64,000 bases of DNA, taken from assembly GCF_016086655.4 (NCBI RefSeq), contig NC_052139.2, forward strand, positions 25,300,002-25,364,001, given 5' to 3'. The notes under the pieces were generated by a model. It was not told the origin of the DNA. It worked only from the letters and a program-made list of their open reading frames with translations, and ran no database searches. This DNA is from Lepeophtheirus salmonis. Lineage: Eukaryota; Arthropoda; Copepoda; Siphonostomatoida; Caligidae. Numbering within the stretch: position 1 is the stretch's first letter; every line of letters begins with the position of its first letter. This document shows, piece by piece, positions 24,030 to 34,695 of this stretch. The translations under genes were made by a program, and so were the position numbers.

Positions 24030-24370
24030 GGTTCTCGATCATCATATTAATCTTCCTAAATTGGACTTTTTTGCTTTATGAAGCATCTTTATTAAACCTA
24101 CATAACGATACCAATTTGAGGTCTACCTAATATCTTCAAAAGTTATGGTCGATTATGCATTTTTAATCAACATTTTGTGGTAACTTGACGTTTATTTATC
24201 GGAACTTGATGGCCTCTTACTTTGACCATATATATTATACATATCAAGTTTGATGAAATTCGATTCGTAACTTTAGCCGTAATCCTGGTACAAACAGAAG
24301 CAAAAACATAGCCTTCGTTCAACTTCGTTGGCAGGTAATAATCAGGATTCGATTTAACACTCTCTTGTCT
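24030..24370. repeat. Dispersed SINE/RTE-like repeat, copy 1
   Basis: It shares ordered blocks with 41010-41430: AAAGTTATGG, GGTAACTTG, ATGGCCTCTTAC, TATCAAGTTTGATGAAA, and a CAAACA tail with ACATAGCC/ACATAACC. No coding frame. This 3' tail style is common to short interspersed elements mobilised by RTE-type LINEs, but that assignment is an inference. Confidence 0.5.
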
Positions 24371-25290
24371 TCCTTGTTAAGTTTAAATAAAGTGGTCATA
24401 TGATTATGGAGCTCTTTTCTTAGATGATGAGGTAATCCATTAACTTTTCTGAGCTCATTAACAAAAAATTGTTCTTTCATTTGACGATTTGGCTAATAGA
24501 CAACTTACTTGAATGGTCTTATGAACATGAATAAAGGTCGTCTCAGATATATGTAGATTAAAGAACAAATAGATCAAATCTATTTGGATTTTCGGGTATT
24601 TATTTCGATGTACAGACAGAAAAGGAAGCGGACCAGCACTTGTTTTCACATATATACTGTTGATACGACGCATTTGCTTTCGTAAAGCCTTTCTTATATA
24701 TTCAAGACAAAAATTATGTCCCATTATAGGTTAAAATCTTTTATTCATTGATTTAACCGAAAGATTGTTTACTTCGCATAAACCCACAATCATTCTTGAT
24801 TTGGTATCCGGACAGACTTAAATATATCAATACAACTAATGAGTTAAAAATATTGCCCACCATATTGTATCCAAATGAACTTTCAACATAATTACCTAAT
24901 AACCTAAATTATGTACTTTGTATCAGAATGCATCCAAAATTTGTTAATCACATTCAAGTTCCAAGGGAAGCAAAACATTTCTAGATCATAAATTAAACAA
25001 TGCATCATTAGGAAAATTAAATCAAACAACAAAAACCATAGTACTTTTTTAAAATATATAGAAGGTACGCACATATTCTATTAACATTGTTCAAGGATCA
25101 AAGGAATTCACAAGAATGTTCTTGTTTTGCGTTTTTTCAAAATAATTATTTGTGGTTTTTGTCAATGATGAAAATGAAACTCAAGTGAATAGGTAACAAG
25201 TTATTAGAAGAGTAATAACGTGTATTACTAACAATGAAAATGAGTTGAAGCTCATTAAAGGTTACATACATTAACAATCAATAATTTGGC
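24371..25290. other. Gene-free stretch downstream of PRUNE
   Basis: Contains an 88-codon minus frame (24724-24458) without recognisable domains. The rest is A/T-rich and will include the PRUNE 3' UTR near 25250-25290. Confidence 0.4.
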
Positions 25291-26483
25291 TTAATAAGAA
25301 TTTAACTTATTTAAATAATCTTGGACATAAGGCATAAGTTTCTTCCTAGAAATAGTTCCATTTCCAAATGAAAATAAGACATATGCCTCATCCTTGGACA
25401 GACTTTCTTCTAGAATAGTGAGATCAAAATGCTCAATACTTAACAGTAAGTCCTTTAAATCCATAATAACTCCTGGGCTTTTAGCATAAATAATCAGCTC
25501 TCTCGTCATAACATCTTTTGGAAAGTAGAGGCCAGTAACTACAGAGAATTCTAACTTATTTTCCTCGAGAAAGGACTTCAAATCTACGAAGAAGTTATTG
25601 GATCGAGTTTCCCTTAAAGCACTCAAAGAAAGAAAAATAGAGCTAAGAGATACTTTTTTGTCCCCATCTCCATTCAATATCATTTTTAGATCTCGTCTGA
25701 GTAGTTGATGTGTTGTAAAGGAACCAATATCCCTTTTGGCCTTCATAATGGATTCAAATTCCGTTGAACGAGATTCGGGACTAAGGCACAAAGTAGTTTC
25801 AATTCGCTCCACTGCCTCTACATCCAGAGGAGTAGTCACATTTGTTTCCTTGCTAAGATTCATAGTATCAGTTAATATGGCATCATATAGGAGTTTAAGA
25901 CCAATTGGATCCCTGTAGTTTGCATTCAAAACAGTTGATGTGATCAGAGAAGAGCATGAGCCGACCAGAGAGTGTTTGAGCTCTTTGATAGTAAGAGAAC
26001 AAATATAATTGATTTTGATAGGATTGTTTTAAGAAGAGATAAGAATGTAGATGACTCACCCACATCCTGTGGAATCTTCTCCTTGACTAATGGACGGTGA
26101 TCAAATATTTTGTGGATTTTGTCTTTAAGGAAACCTAAGTCTCTACACAGTACATGATGATCCACAAGGGTGATAAGCTCTGTTTTGTTTTCAAAATTAA
26201 ATTCATCCTTACAAATAAGGAAAGATGGATCGATTCCCACGACCCTCAGACAAAATAGCACCTCTGTCTTAAGAGACAAATCTTTTCTTTCAACGTTAAG
26301 AACGGGTATAGGAGGAGGAAGAGAAGATGACGTTGGCGGCTTTGATGATTGTTGACTATGAGCATATACAATAGAGCAAACAGCTGAATCCAAGTCTAAA
26401 GATTCGTTGCCGAGGATCACATGCAATTGATCAGTTGAGACCATTCGATCTCTGATTCCCTTTACAAAAGATAGCAACGACAT
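25291..26483 (-). CDS. PRUNE1: PRUNE-family DHH phosphoesterase (exopolyphosphatase), intact copy
   Basis: There are two exons: 26483-26060 and 25982-25291, with a 77-bp intron (26059-25983) using GTGAGT..AG, joined in phase 1 to give 371 residues. The DHH domain shows GNESLDLDSAV (about 25-34), VDHHV (107-111) and FDHRP (127-131), the metal-binding motifs. A later DTMNLSK block carries the conserved Asp, and the C-terminal DHHA2 region ends ISRKKLMPYVQDYL. Human PRUNE1 is longer because of a disordered tail. The family hydrolyses short-chain polyphosphates and cyclic nucleotides and binds other regulators. Its N-terminal two thirds are duplicated at 28403-29184. An acceptor-like TTTGTTTAG lies six bases upstream of the ATG. 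Confidence 0.93.
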
Positions 26484-26673
26484 GATTGACTAAACAAAGT
26501 AACACTAAGCTATAATAGTCAATCTATCTATAAAAAAGAAAGAAAAAGTAAAAATAAAACCCGAAACATAAAGAAATCTCTCAGTGATTATAGCAATTGC
26601 TCCATGAGCAAGTAATTTATATTATAATTAACACTAAATATAGTAATAATGGCTTAATATACATATGTATATA

Positions 26674-28075
26674 TCACTTTATACGACTTGTTAAATGATT
26701 AACTAACTGAGAATAAATTTGTAGGATAGGAGAGTCTGATAAAGATTCATTCTCAAATATATTTAGACCCTCATCACACGCTTTTGCAATGCGTTGATCA
26801 AGAGGTATCTTCGCAAGGAGAGGTATTCTAGTCTCTTTGCATAGTGCCTCTACACCTCCTGTGGTTCTCGGTAAAATATCTGAAGTAACAGAGCATTTTG
26901 GACATGAAAAACCACTCATATTTTCGATTATGCCAAAGACTCTCAATTTTGCTTTAGCACAGAAATCCAATTTTTTCTTTACATCAAGAATAGAAAGTTG
27001 TTGAGGAGTCGTGACAATTATGCATCCGTCAATTCTTGCCTCTGATAAGAATTGCACTATTGAAATATGTTCGTCTCCAGTTCCTAAGAAAAGATTAATG
27101 ATGAAAAATAATCTGGTGATAGAAATGAAAAAGAAAAAAGATGAGCGTAAGAAAAGCAGCTTCATTACCTGGAATTATGAATAAATAATCCAGGTCCCCC
27201 CAATCAACATCTTTGAGAAGATGTTTAATCAGATTGTTCTTCTTATGACAATACCATAGCACAGCAGATTCCGAAGAGGGTAAAAGAAAGCCAGACGACA
27301 TAAGAGCCAAATTATCAGATACATATACAGGACTCCAACCAGAACCTGAATTAAAAACCTGCTCACCCTCAACCCCAAACAAACGAGGTGAAGAAGGACC
27401 ATATAAATCTATATCAAGAACACCAACATTTATATTCTCGTCTGCATATGATAATCCTTGAGACAAGTTTTTCGTCACAGTTGATTTCCCAACCCCTTCT
27501 TTCCCAGAGAGTATTAGAATTTTACGTTTAACGGAGGACAGTTTAGAAGCTATTATAGGGATATCAGGATCCGGTCTTTTAGGATCAGTCGAGCATATAT
27601 TTTGATTAGGACACCCTTGGCAAGCAGACGCCCTACCAGCTTCTTTCAAATGGCTATCGTCTTCTTCTTCTATTTCGTCCTGTAGCTTATCTAAGTAGTC
27701 CTTCGAATGGGCTGAGGTGAGATACTTTTTGATTTCTTCCAAAATGTCTTCCAGTTTGTTTTTTGAATCAACAGATAATATAATTTCCTTAGATTTACCA
27801 CACTTTGCACAAAATCCTTCACTACAGTCTGAGCAACGAGTATGATATGCTTCTTCGATTTTAAGTTCTCCGCAATTTGAGCACTTTTCCGGATTTCCTA
27901 TAGGGATATAACTTCCTTCAATTATCTTCCAATTGAGAATATATGTGCAAGAATCGCAGCAACACGTAACGACGTTTTCTTTTTCAATCGAGTTGGAGCT
28001 AGAGTTCTTCTTATTTCCCTCGAGCAGCCACGAAATTAAATTACATTCATCAGAGTAAAATCGCGGTTTGTTCAT
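26674..28075 (-). CDS. Chimeric DUF2039-NUBP1 ORF with damaged P-loop ATPase
   Basis: There are two exons (28075-27169 and 27083-26674; intron 27084-27168, 85 bp, same position as in NUBP1) and 438 codons without a stop. Residues 1-144 equal the DUF2039 protein at 30453-30905. Residue 145 onward equals NUBP1, joined at HLK/EAG where the right-hand unit has 129 more bases. Relative to NUBP1 the first N-terminal cluster Cys is lost (only the CQGCPNQNIC part remains). The Walker-type loop is GKEGVGKST instead of GKGGVGKST. The Walker-B-like FIDTPPG is FIIPG after a two-codon deletion, and IWRGPKK has become LWYCHKK. The CPKC motif is kept. ATP hydrolysis is therefore doubtful. The ORF is open, so it may be a decaying duplicate or a new gene. 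Confidence 0.85.
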
Positions 28076-28255
28076 TACTTGGTCAAGGTCACACTAGAAA
28101 AATAATGTTTAGGCATTAGTATTATAGTGAATGTAATTTATATTAATTCCTTAGATAAGTAGAGCCATTTATATTTCATTACGAACAATTACGAATTCAT
28201 TTATAAATGAATCATCACTTGAGTCCGTTAAGTCAATTCACATTAAATTGAGAAT

Positions 28256-28401
28256 TCACGACAATCTTCCCGGCACACAGGATGAATAAAGTATATCTGG
28301 AGAATAATTATACGAATGCATATAGATTCTTAACTCATTCAGAAGAATTGTCTTGAACAATTTCTGCGGATTCACCACATTTTGCACAAAGTCCATTTGG
28401 A
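28256..28401 (-). pseudogene. C9orf85 3'-end fragment (duplication relic)
   Basis: Identical or nearly so to 31086-31231, the last ~22 codons and 3' flank of the C9orf85 homologue. At 28401/28403 it runs directly into PRUNE exon 2 sequence, marking the tandem-duplication junction. Confidence 0.85.
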
Positions 28402-28402
28402 T

Positions 28403-29184
28403 TAGTTGATGTGTTGTAAAGGAACCAATATCACTTTTGGCCATCATAATGGATTCAAATTCCGTTGAACGAGATTCAGGACTAAGGCACAAAGTAGTTT
28501 CAATTCGCTCCACTGCCTCTACATCCAGAGGAGTAGTCACATTTGTTTCCTTGCTAAGATTCATAGTATCAGTTAATATGGCATCATATAGGAGTTTAAG
28601 ACCAATTGGATCCCTGTAGTTTGCATTCAAAACAGTTGATGTGATCAGAGAAGAGCATGAGCCGACCAGAGAGTGTTTGAGCTCTTTGATAGTAAGAGAA
28701 CAAATATAATTGATTTTGATAGGATTGTTTTAAGAAGAGATAAGAATGTAGATGACTCACCCACATCCTGTGGAATCTTCTCCTTGACTAATGGACGGTG
28801 ATCAAATATTTTGTGGATTTTGTCTTAAAGGAAACCTAAGTCTCTACACAGTACATGATGATCCACAAGGGTGATAAGCTCTGTTTTGTTTTCAAAATTA
28901 AATTCATCCTTACAAATAAGGAAAGATGGATCGATTCCCACGACCCTCAGACAAAATAGCACCTCTGTCTTAAGAGACAAATCTTTTCTTTCAACGTTAA
29001 GAACGGGTATAGGAGGAGGAAGAGAAGATGACGTTGGCGGCTTTGATGATTGTTGACTATGAGCATATACAATAGAGCAAACAGCTGAATCCAAGTCTAA
29101 AGATTCGTTGCCGAGGATCACATGCAATTGATCAGTTGAGACCATTCGATCTCTGATTCCCTTTACAAAAGATAGCAACGACAT
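28403..29184 (-). pseudogene. PRUNE duplicate, truncated and with a nonsense mutation
   Basis: The start is ATG 29184. Exon 1 equals the intact copy until codon 120, where AAA has become TAA (stop 28827-28825). Exon 2 sequence continues to 28403 with few changes and is then cut off by the duplication junction, so the C-terminal DHHA2 region is absent. The splice sites are preserved. It cannot make a full PRUNE; it might still be transcribed from its duplicated promoter. Confidence 0.9.
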
Positions 29185-29374
29185 GATTGACTGAACAAAG
29201 TAACACTAAGCTATAATAGTCAATCTATCTATAAAAAAGAAAGAAAAAGTAAAAATAAAACCCGAAACATAAAGAAATCTCTCAGTGATTATAGCAATTG
29301 CTCCATGAGCAAGTAATTTATATTATAATTAACACTAAATATAGTAATAATGGCTTAATATACATATGTATATA

Positions 29375-30413
29375 TCACTGTATAAGACTCTTTAAATGAT
29401 TAGATAACTGAGAATAAATTTGTAGGATAGGAGAGTCTGATAAAGATTCATTCTCAAATATATTTAGACCCTCATCACACGCTTTTGCAATGCGTTGATC
29501 AAGAGGTATCTTCGCAAGGAGAGGTATTCCAGTCTCTTGGCTTAGTGCCTCTGCACCTCCTGTGGTTCTCGGTAAAATATCTGAAGTAACAGAGCATTTT
29601 GGACATGAAAAACCACTCATATTTTCGATTATGCCAAAGACTTTCAAATTTACTTTAGCACAGAAATCCAATTCTTTCTTTACATCAAGAATAGAAACTT
29701 GTTGAGGAGTCGTGACAATTATGCATCCGTCAATTTTTGCCTCTGATAAGAATTGCACTATTGAAATATGTTCGTCTCCAGTTCCTAAGAAAAGATTAAT
29801 GATGAAAAATAATCTGGTGATAGAAATGAAAAAGAAAAAAGATGAGCGTAAGAAGAGCAGCTTCGTTACCTGGGGGAGTATCTATGAATAAATAATCCAG
29901 GTCCCCCCAATCAACATCTTTGAGAAGATGTTTAATCAGATTGTTCTTCTTAGGACCCCTCCATATCACAGCAGATTCCAAAGAGGGTAAAAGAAAGCCA
30001 GACGACATAAGAGCCAAATTATCAGATACATATACAGGACTCCAACCAGAACCTGAATTAAAAACCTGCTCACCCTCAACCCCAAACAAACGAGGTAAAG
30101 AAGGACCACATAAATCTATATCAAGAACACCAACATTGATATTCTCGTCTGCAGATGATAATCCTTGAGACAAGTTTTTCGTCACAGTTGATTTCCCAAC
30201 TCCTCCTTTCCCAGAGAGTATTAGAATTTTACGTTTAACGGAGGACAGTTTAGAAGCTATTATAGGGATATCAGGATCCGGTCCTTTAGGACCAGTCGAG
30301 CATATATTTTGATTAGGACACCCTTGGCAAGCAGACGCCTTACCAGCTTCTTCACTCTGTGTTCCAGGACAGTGCTCTGGAGGGGAGGATACATTTCCCA
30401 ACTCCATATTCAT
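29375..30413 (-). CDS. NUBP1: Cytosolic Fe-S cluster assembly scaffold NUBP1 (Nbp35)
   Basis: There are two exons (30413-29870 and 29784-29375; intron 29785-29869, 85 bp) and 317 residues, close to the ~320 of human NUBP1. The N-terminal 4Fe-4S ligand set C-x13-C-x2-C-x5-C is complete (C15, C29, C32, C38). The deviant Walker A GKGGVGKST is at 68-76, GSGWSPVYV follows, FIDTPPG lies at the exon end, and the bridging CPxC motif is C242/C245. With NUBP2 the protein forms the scaffold of the CIA pathway, which loads Fe-S clusters on cytosolic and nuclear proteins. The in-frame ATG was chosen because the preceding in-frame codon is GTG. MELGN at 30407 is an alternative start. It begins only 39 bp after the stop of the DUF2039 gene on the same strand. 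Confidence 0.95.
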
Positions 30414-30452
30414 CACAGATATTAAAAAAATAACGTTTTAAGGGGAGTATGC

Positions 30453-30905
30453 TTATGTAAACTTTTTCCTATCTTTCAAATGGCTATCGTCTTCTTCTTC
30501 TATTTCGTCCTGTAGCGCATCTAAGTAGTCCTTCGAATGGGCTGAGGTGAGATACTTTTTGATTTCTTCCAAAATGTCTTCCAGTTTGTTTTTTGAATCA
30601 ACAGATAATATAATTTCCTTAGATTTACCACACTTTGCACAAAATCCTTCACTACAGTCTGAGCAACGAGTATGATATGCTTCTTCGATTTTAAGTTCTC
30701 CGCAATTTGAGCACTTTTCCGGATTTCCTATAGGGATATAACTTCCTTCAATTATCTTCCAATTGAGAATATATGTGCAAGAATCGCAGCAACACGTAAC
30801 GACGTTTTCTTTTTCAATCGAGTTGGAGCTAGAGTTCTTCTTATTTCCCTCGAGCAGCCACGAAATTAAATTACATTCATCAGAGTAAAATCGCGGTTTG
30901 TTCAT
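30453..30905 (-). CDS. DUF2039 (C9orf85-like) zinc-ribbon protein, divergent paralogue
   Basis: ATG 30905-30903 gives 150 residues in one exon. The core CDSCTYILNWKI ... KCSNCGELKIEEAYH ... CSDC ... CAKCGKSKEI has the same Cys spacing and YH landmark as the C9orf85 homologue 259 bp upstream (31165-31506), so the two are old tandem paralogues. The N-terminal SRPQKHQN signature of the family is lost. A Glu/Lys-rich tail (IEEEDDSH) is added. The function of the family is not established. An acceptor-like TTATTTTTCTAG lies about 20 bases upstream of the ATG. An in-frame duplicate forms the first third of the chimeric ORF at 26674-28075. Confidence 0.8.
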   Translation of the reverse strand: MNKPRFYSDECNLISWLLEGNKKNSSSNSIEKENVVTCCCDSCTYILNWKIIEGSYIPIGNPEKCSNCGELKIEEAYHTRCSDCSEGFCAKCGKSKEIILSVDSKNKLEDILEEIKKYLTSAHSKDYLDALQDEIEEEDDSHLKDRKKFT

Positions 30906-31164
30906 TACTTGGTCAAGGTCACACTAGAAAAATAATGTTTAGGCATTAGTATTATAGTGAATGTAATTTATATTAATTCCTTAGATAAGTAGAGCCATTT
31001 ATATTTCATTACGAACAATTACGAATTTATTCATAAATGAATCATCACTTGAGTCCGTTAAGTCAATTCACATTAAATTGAGAATTCACGACAATCTTCC
31101 CGGCACACAGGATGAATAAAGTATATCTGGAGAATAATTATACGAATGCATATAGATTCTTAAC

Positions 31165-31506
31165 TCATTCAGAAGAATTGTCTTGAACAATTTCTGCGGA
31201 TTCACCACATTTTGCACAAAGTCCATTTGGAAGACTACAATCTGTGCAAAGGACATGATAGGCGTATTTGATGGTCCTATTAGAGCATTTGACACATTTT
31301 GATGGGCGAGAAAGGGGTTTATATTTTCCGTAGGAGATCTTCCAATTCAATATATCCGTGCAACGGCGACAACAGTTGGTAATCACAACATTCTGTATAA
31401 TTTTCGTTGTAGGATCAGTTTTATGCTTTGCAAACGACCATGCAAATTCATTTTGATGTTTTTGAGGCCTTGTTCGAGTGTTTCCAGCCCGGCGAGCAGT
31501 ACTCAT
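31165..31506 (-). CDS. C9orf85 homologue (DUF2039)
   Basis: ATG 31506-31504 (an upstream in-frame TTG was not used) gives 113 residues starting MSTARRAGNT and containing TRPQKHQNEF, the conserved N-terminal signature. The Cys-rich core runs CCRRCTDILNWKISYGKYKP, KCVKC, YHVLCTDC and CAKCGE and probably binds zinc. The human protein has the same core; its biochemical role is unknown to me. The stop is 259 bp before the next same-strand gene, and the DDX52 stop is 125 bp upstream. The 3' end is duplicated at 28256-28401. Confidence 0.88.
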   Translation of the reverse strand: MSTARRAGNTRTRPQKHQNEFAWSFAKHKTDPTTKIIQNVVITNCCRRCTDILNWKISYGKYKPLSRPSKCVKCSNRTIKYAYHVLCTDCSLPNGLCAKCGESAEIVQDNSSE

Positions 31507-31631
31507 TTTCAACTAAGACTATATTTTCTTTACCGATTTCTGAAATATGAAATATATAAATATCAAAAGTCTAAAATTTAAATTCAGTTTTCATTTTTGT
31601 TATATTAGGTTTTTATTTTTTAATATCACTT

Positions 31632-33442
31632 TCACAGATTTTTTTGTTTTTTTGTTTTTTTCTTCTTAGATAAAGTAGATTCTAGTATATTTTTCGGAAT
31701 TGTCTCACTCTTTTTGCGTTTTAAACCACTTCTTTTAAACTTTTTGTCATCCTTAGAATTTTTATTCTTAGACAGAGACTTTTTACTGGATGATGATTTT
31801 TTGAGTGCAGCAAACTTCGCGTCAAAGAGAGATTCATCAAATACTTCTCCCTTAGATTCTGCAGAAGCCTTCATTTTCCGTTTTCTTGATGCTAAAATAA
31901 TTTGTTCTCTTTTTAGCCTGTTCCTTTTATCATATTTACTTTCTCCTTTGACAGAGTCTCTTTCAATTCCATTCGATGCTAATCGGCGTTTTTCCTGGCG
32001 AGATGCCTTTTTAAGTTTAAGCATGAATTCAGGAACATTGTTTCCAGACGAACTTACAATTTGAGCTATACTTCTGAGTAGTACTTTATCATCATCAGTA
32101 AAAAAAGTGACAGCTCGACCCGGACGGCCGGCACGGCCCGTTCTACCAACCCGATGAATATAGCTTACAGTCGATGGAGGAAAGTCGTAATTAATAACAA
32201 GATTCACACCTTTAACATCGATACCACGACTCATCAGCTCTGTACAGATAAGAACCCAAGTGCGACCTGCTCGAAACGTTTTAATGGCATCTTCACGCTG
32301 CAAAAGGGATCTAATGACAAATGTGTACAAATAGAATAAGTCAATTTTTTTATTTTTAATAATGATTTGAACTCAAAACAAACCTGTGAGAATGAATGAC
32401 TTCAGCCTTGATTTTCTTTTGTTTGGTTAATATTTCCTTTAATTCATCTGCTCTTTCAAAATCCTGAACAAAAATGAGGACAGGAGGCTTTATTCCATCA
32501 TTAATCAAATTTGTTAATGCATAATTTTTTCCTTTTTCACTTCCAGTGTAAACTAAACTTTGTTTAACATCCTTACAAGCTTTGTTGCGAATACCAATGG
32601 TCACCGACACTGCATTATCCAAATTAGTTTTGCACCAATTTTCTACATCAGTAGCGAGTGTTGCAGAAAAAAATGCTTTCTTACTCGACATACAGGCCTT
32701 ATACACAACAGCCAACTGCTCACGAAAACTGGCTTTTCCCTTATCCTCAAAAAGTTTATCTGATTCATCCACTATAAGCCACTCAAGAGACTTTAAATCC
32801 AGGGAAGAGCCATCTTTAATAAGGTAAACAAGAGTATTTGGCGTTGAAATGAGAACATTGGCTCCTTGGTTTGATTTTTTGGAGGAAGCTACTTGGACTT
32901 TAGTTTGATAATTTGGTGGTATAAGTTTGAGAGCCTCTTGATGGATCTGATGACTCAGCTCTCGAGTAGGACAAAGGATGATCGTCTTTAATTTATTTTT
33001 CTCTTGATTGACAAGTATTGGTAGCAGATATGCAGCCGTCTTACCACTTCCAGTCGGAGCGGAGCCCAACACATCACGACCTACAATTCAAAAAACAAAA
33101 CAAGGACTCAAATGTGGATACATGATACGAACCTTGGAGCATAATAGGAATGGATTGAGCTTGAATTGGCGTTGGATTAGGATAGAGGGAGCTCACCATT
33201 TCTATGAGACCTTCTGGAAGACTTCCAGACAAATCCCACCAATTCGTTAAGGGGTCAGGAACATCCTTTCCCTGGACACGAATTCCCAGTGTCTTCCGAA
33301 GAGTCTTCATAGCTGCATCTCCTACGTTTATGACATTGGAAGCAACAACCATACAAGAGTCCTCTTCTAATTCTTTCAGCTCAGAGCTCTCTTTCTTTTT
33401 GAATCGAATCCCATTAGTAAGGGATCGAAACGTGACGGACAT
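31632..33442 (-). CDS. DDX52: DEAD-box RNA helicase DDX52/Rok1
   Basis: There are three exons: 33442-33133, 33080-32384 and 32310-31632, with introns of 52 and 73 bp, giving 561 residues (human 599). The start MSVTFRSLTNG matches the family N-terminus; the frame is open further upstream but without ATG. Helicase motifs in order are APTGSGKT (111-118), PTRELS, TPNTL, VDESDKLFED (motif II is DESD, as in DDX52 orthologues), SAT, VLIFVQ, RGIDVKGVN and HRVGRTGRAG. The tail is Lys/Ser-rich with nuclear and nucleolar targeting character (KKKKTKKQKNL). Rok1/DDX52 acts in early pre-rRNA processing for the small ribosomal subunit in the nucleolus. It is the first gene of the minus-strand cluster. Confidence 0.95.
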
Positions 33443-34695
33443 GTTCCTCGTGGTCGAGAATTGCAACCTACACGTGTCAAACTCAAGCTCCTTAGCTCTA
33501 AGGTAGGGGATGTGCTGAGCAGTCAAGTCTGTGTAGTCAGTAGATATACTTAATCTATCCTCCAAGCTCGGACTATAACATATAACTAACTTCTAGTATT
33601 AACATCGCCTAAGTACTCCTGGCTCAGTAGCCTAACATTCATCCCACCATGGGACTAGAGGCAATGGACCTGTGTAAAGGATGCATTTTAAATCACGCAA
33701 CCTCTTGACTTGTGAGGGGGGGGGAAATACTCCCATTCATTTCTTAACTCACTTCTTAAAATAATAACAAACTATATTCATTCTAATTATACAATCCATT
33801 TTTATTATTCTTAAATAACGAACTCAGATATTTTTGTTAAAGTATGAAATAAATGAATATGACTAACCCATTCATTTATATAATATATATATTACACACT
33901 TTTACATCAAAGCTTCCACTCAAAGAGGTTGTGAGACTTTATATAAAGTGGAGTCGAAATTATGTTATGGCTTTCCAAAACATTGCACACCCTGTAGTAA
34001 AGAAACTATATCAATGTTAAAATAATAGTAGCGAGAGCATGAGAACGCAACTGCCACGTGACAAAATTGATAAAATAACCTCATGCACAGAAGGTTTTTA
34101 ATCCGTCTATTTATTGTACAACTACTTTATAGCAAATTTATATAATAAACATCTTGAGATAGTTAAAATATCATGATTTATTTATTCATTCATACCATTC
34201 GTATTATATTCATGCATGCATCAAAGTATAGCTTTTAAAGGCCGGATCGTTATATAATAAATATTACGTTCAAATGATTTTGGTTAATGATAAATGTCCA
34301 ACTATTTACTTAAGATGATTGCATGCGAGCATTCTTTTTTCTATAAAAAAAATAAGTTGAAATATCTAATAGAAAATAGCAAAAATGTGGTAGATTATAA
34401 GAATTAAGTGAAATCAAAATAGGTTTACTTTTGGTTTAACTGGAAATTGAAATTGTGGGGGTGTTCTCAGGTCTGGGCTTCTGGGCAAAGAAGAGAGAAA
34501 GAGGAAACTCTTTTCTTACATTCCTAAAAAATACACAATACTCTGTTCCAAAGTAATATAAATAAATAAATGGAAAAGAAGAGTGGAGCTGCCTTGGCGG
34601 GATTTACTCATTCAATGTTTACTCATTTCTAACAAGTAACGTCTATCTCAATCTCCGAACTCGAATAGAAAAGTCATGCGGAACTGAACTCCTTA
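33443..34695. other. Intergenic region between DDX52 and CHK2 (divergent)
   Basis: It contains the 5' flanks of both genes. A G-run lies at about 33717-33724; the rest is A/T-rich. No further gene or clear transposon was recognised. Confidence 0.4.

Larger units (their letters stand above)
25702..28401. repeat. Tandem duplication, unit 1 (left)
   Basis: Matches 28403-31231 nearly base for base. The offset is 2701 bp in the PRUNE and NUBP part and about 2830 bp beyond the 129-bp deletion that fused two genes in this unit. The unit spans most of PRUNE exon 2, exon 1, the intergenic gap, the NUBP copy, the DUF2039 copy and the 3' end of the C9orf85 homologue. Confidence 0.93.
28403..31231. repeat. 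Tandem duplication, unit 2 (right)
   Basis: A direct repeat of 25702-28401. The junction at 28401-28403 joins C9orf85 sequence (GTCCATTTGGA) to PRUNE exon 2 (TAGTTGATGTG) with at most one extra base and no long homology, which points to end joining. Each unit retained one good gene: NUBP1 here, PRUNE in unit 1. Confidence 0.92.

Noticed and set aside
31086..31295. 69-codon minus-strand frame overlapping the C9orf85 homologue
   Set aside because: Alternative frame of the same DNA; the DUF2039 frame has the conserved cysteines.
31714..32064. 116-codon plus-strand frame opposite DDX52
   Set aside because: It is a shadow of the Lys/Ser-rich DDX52 tail on the other strand.
33443..33565. N-terminal extension of DDX52
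   Set aside because: The frame is open but begins with TTG, not ATG, and the family start fits MSVTFRSL at 33442.
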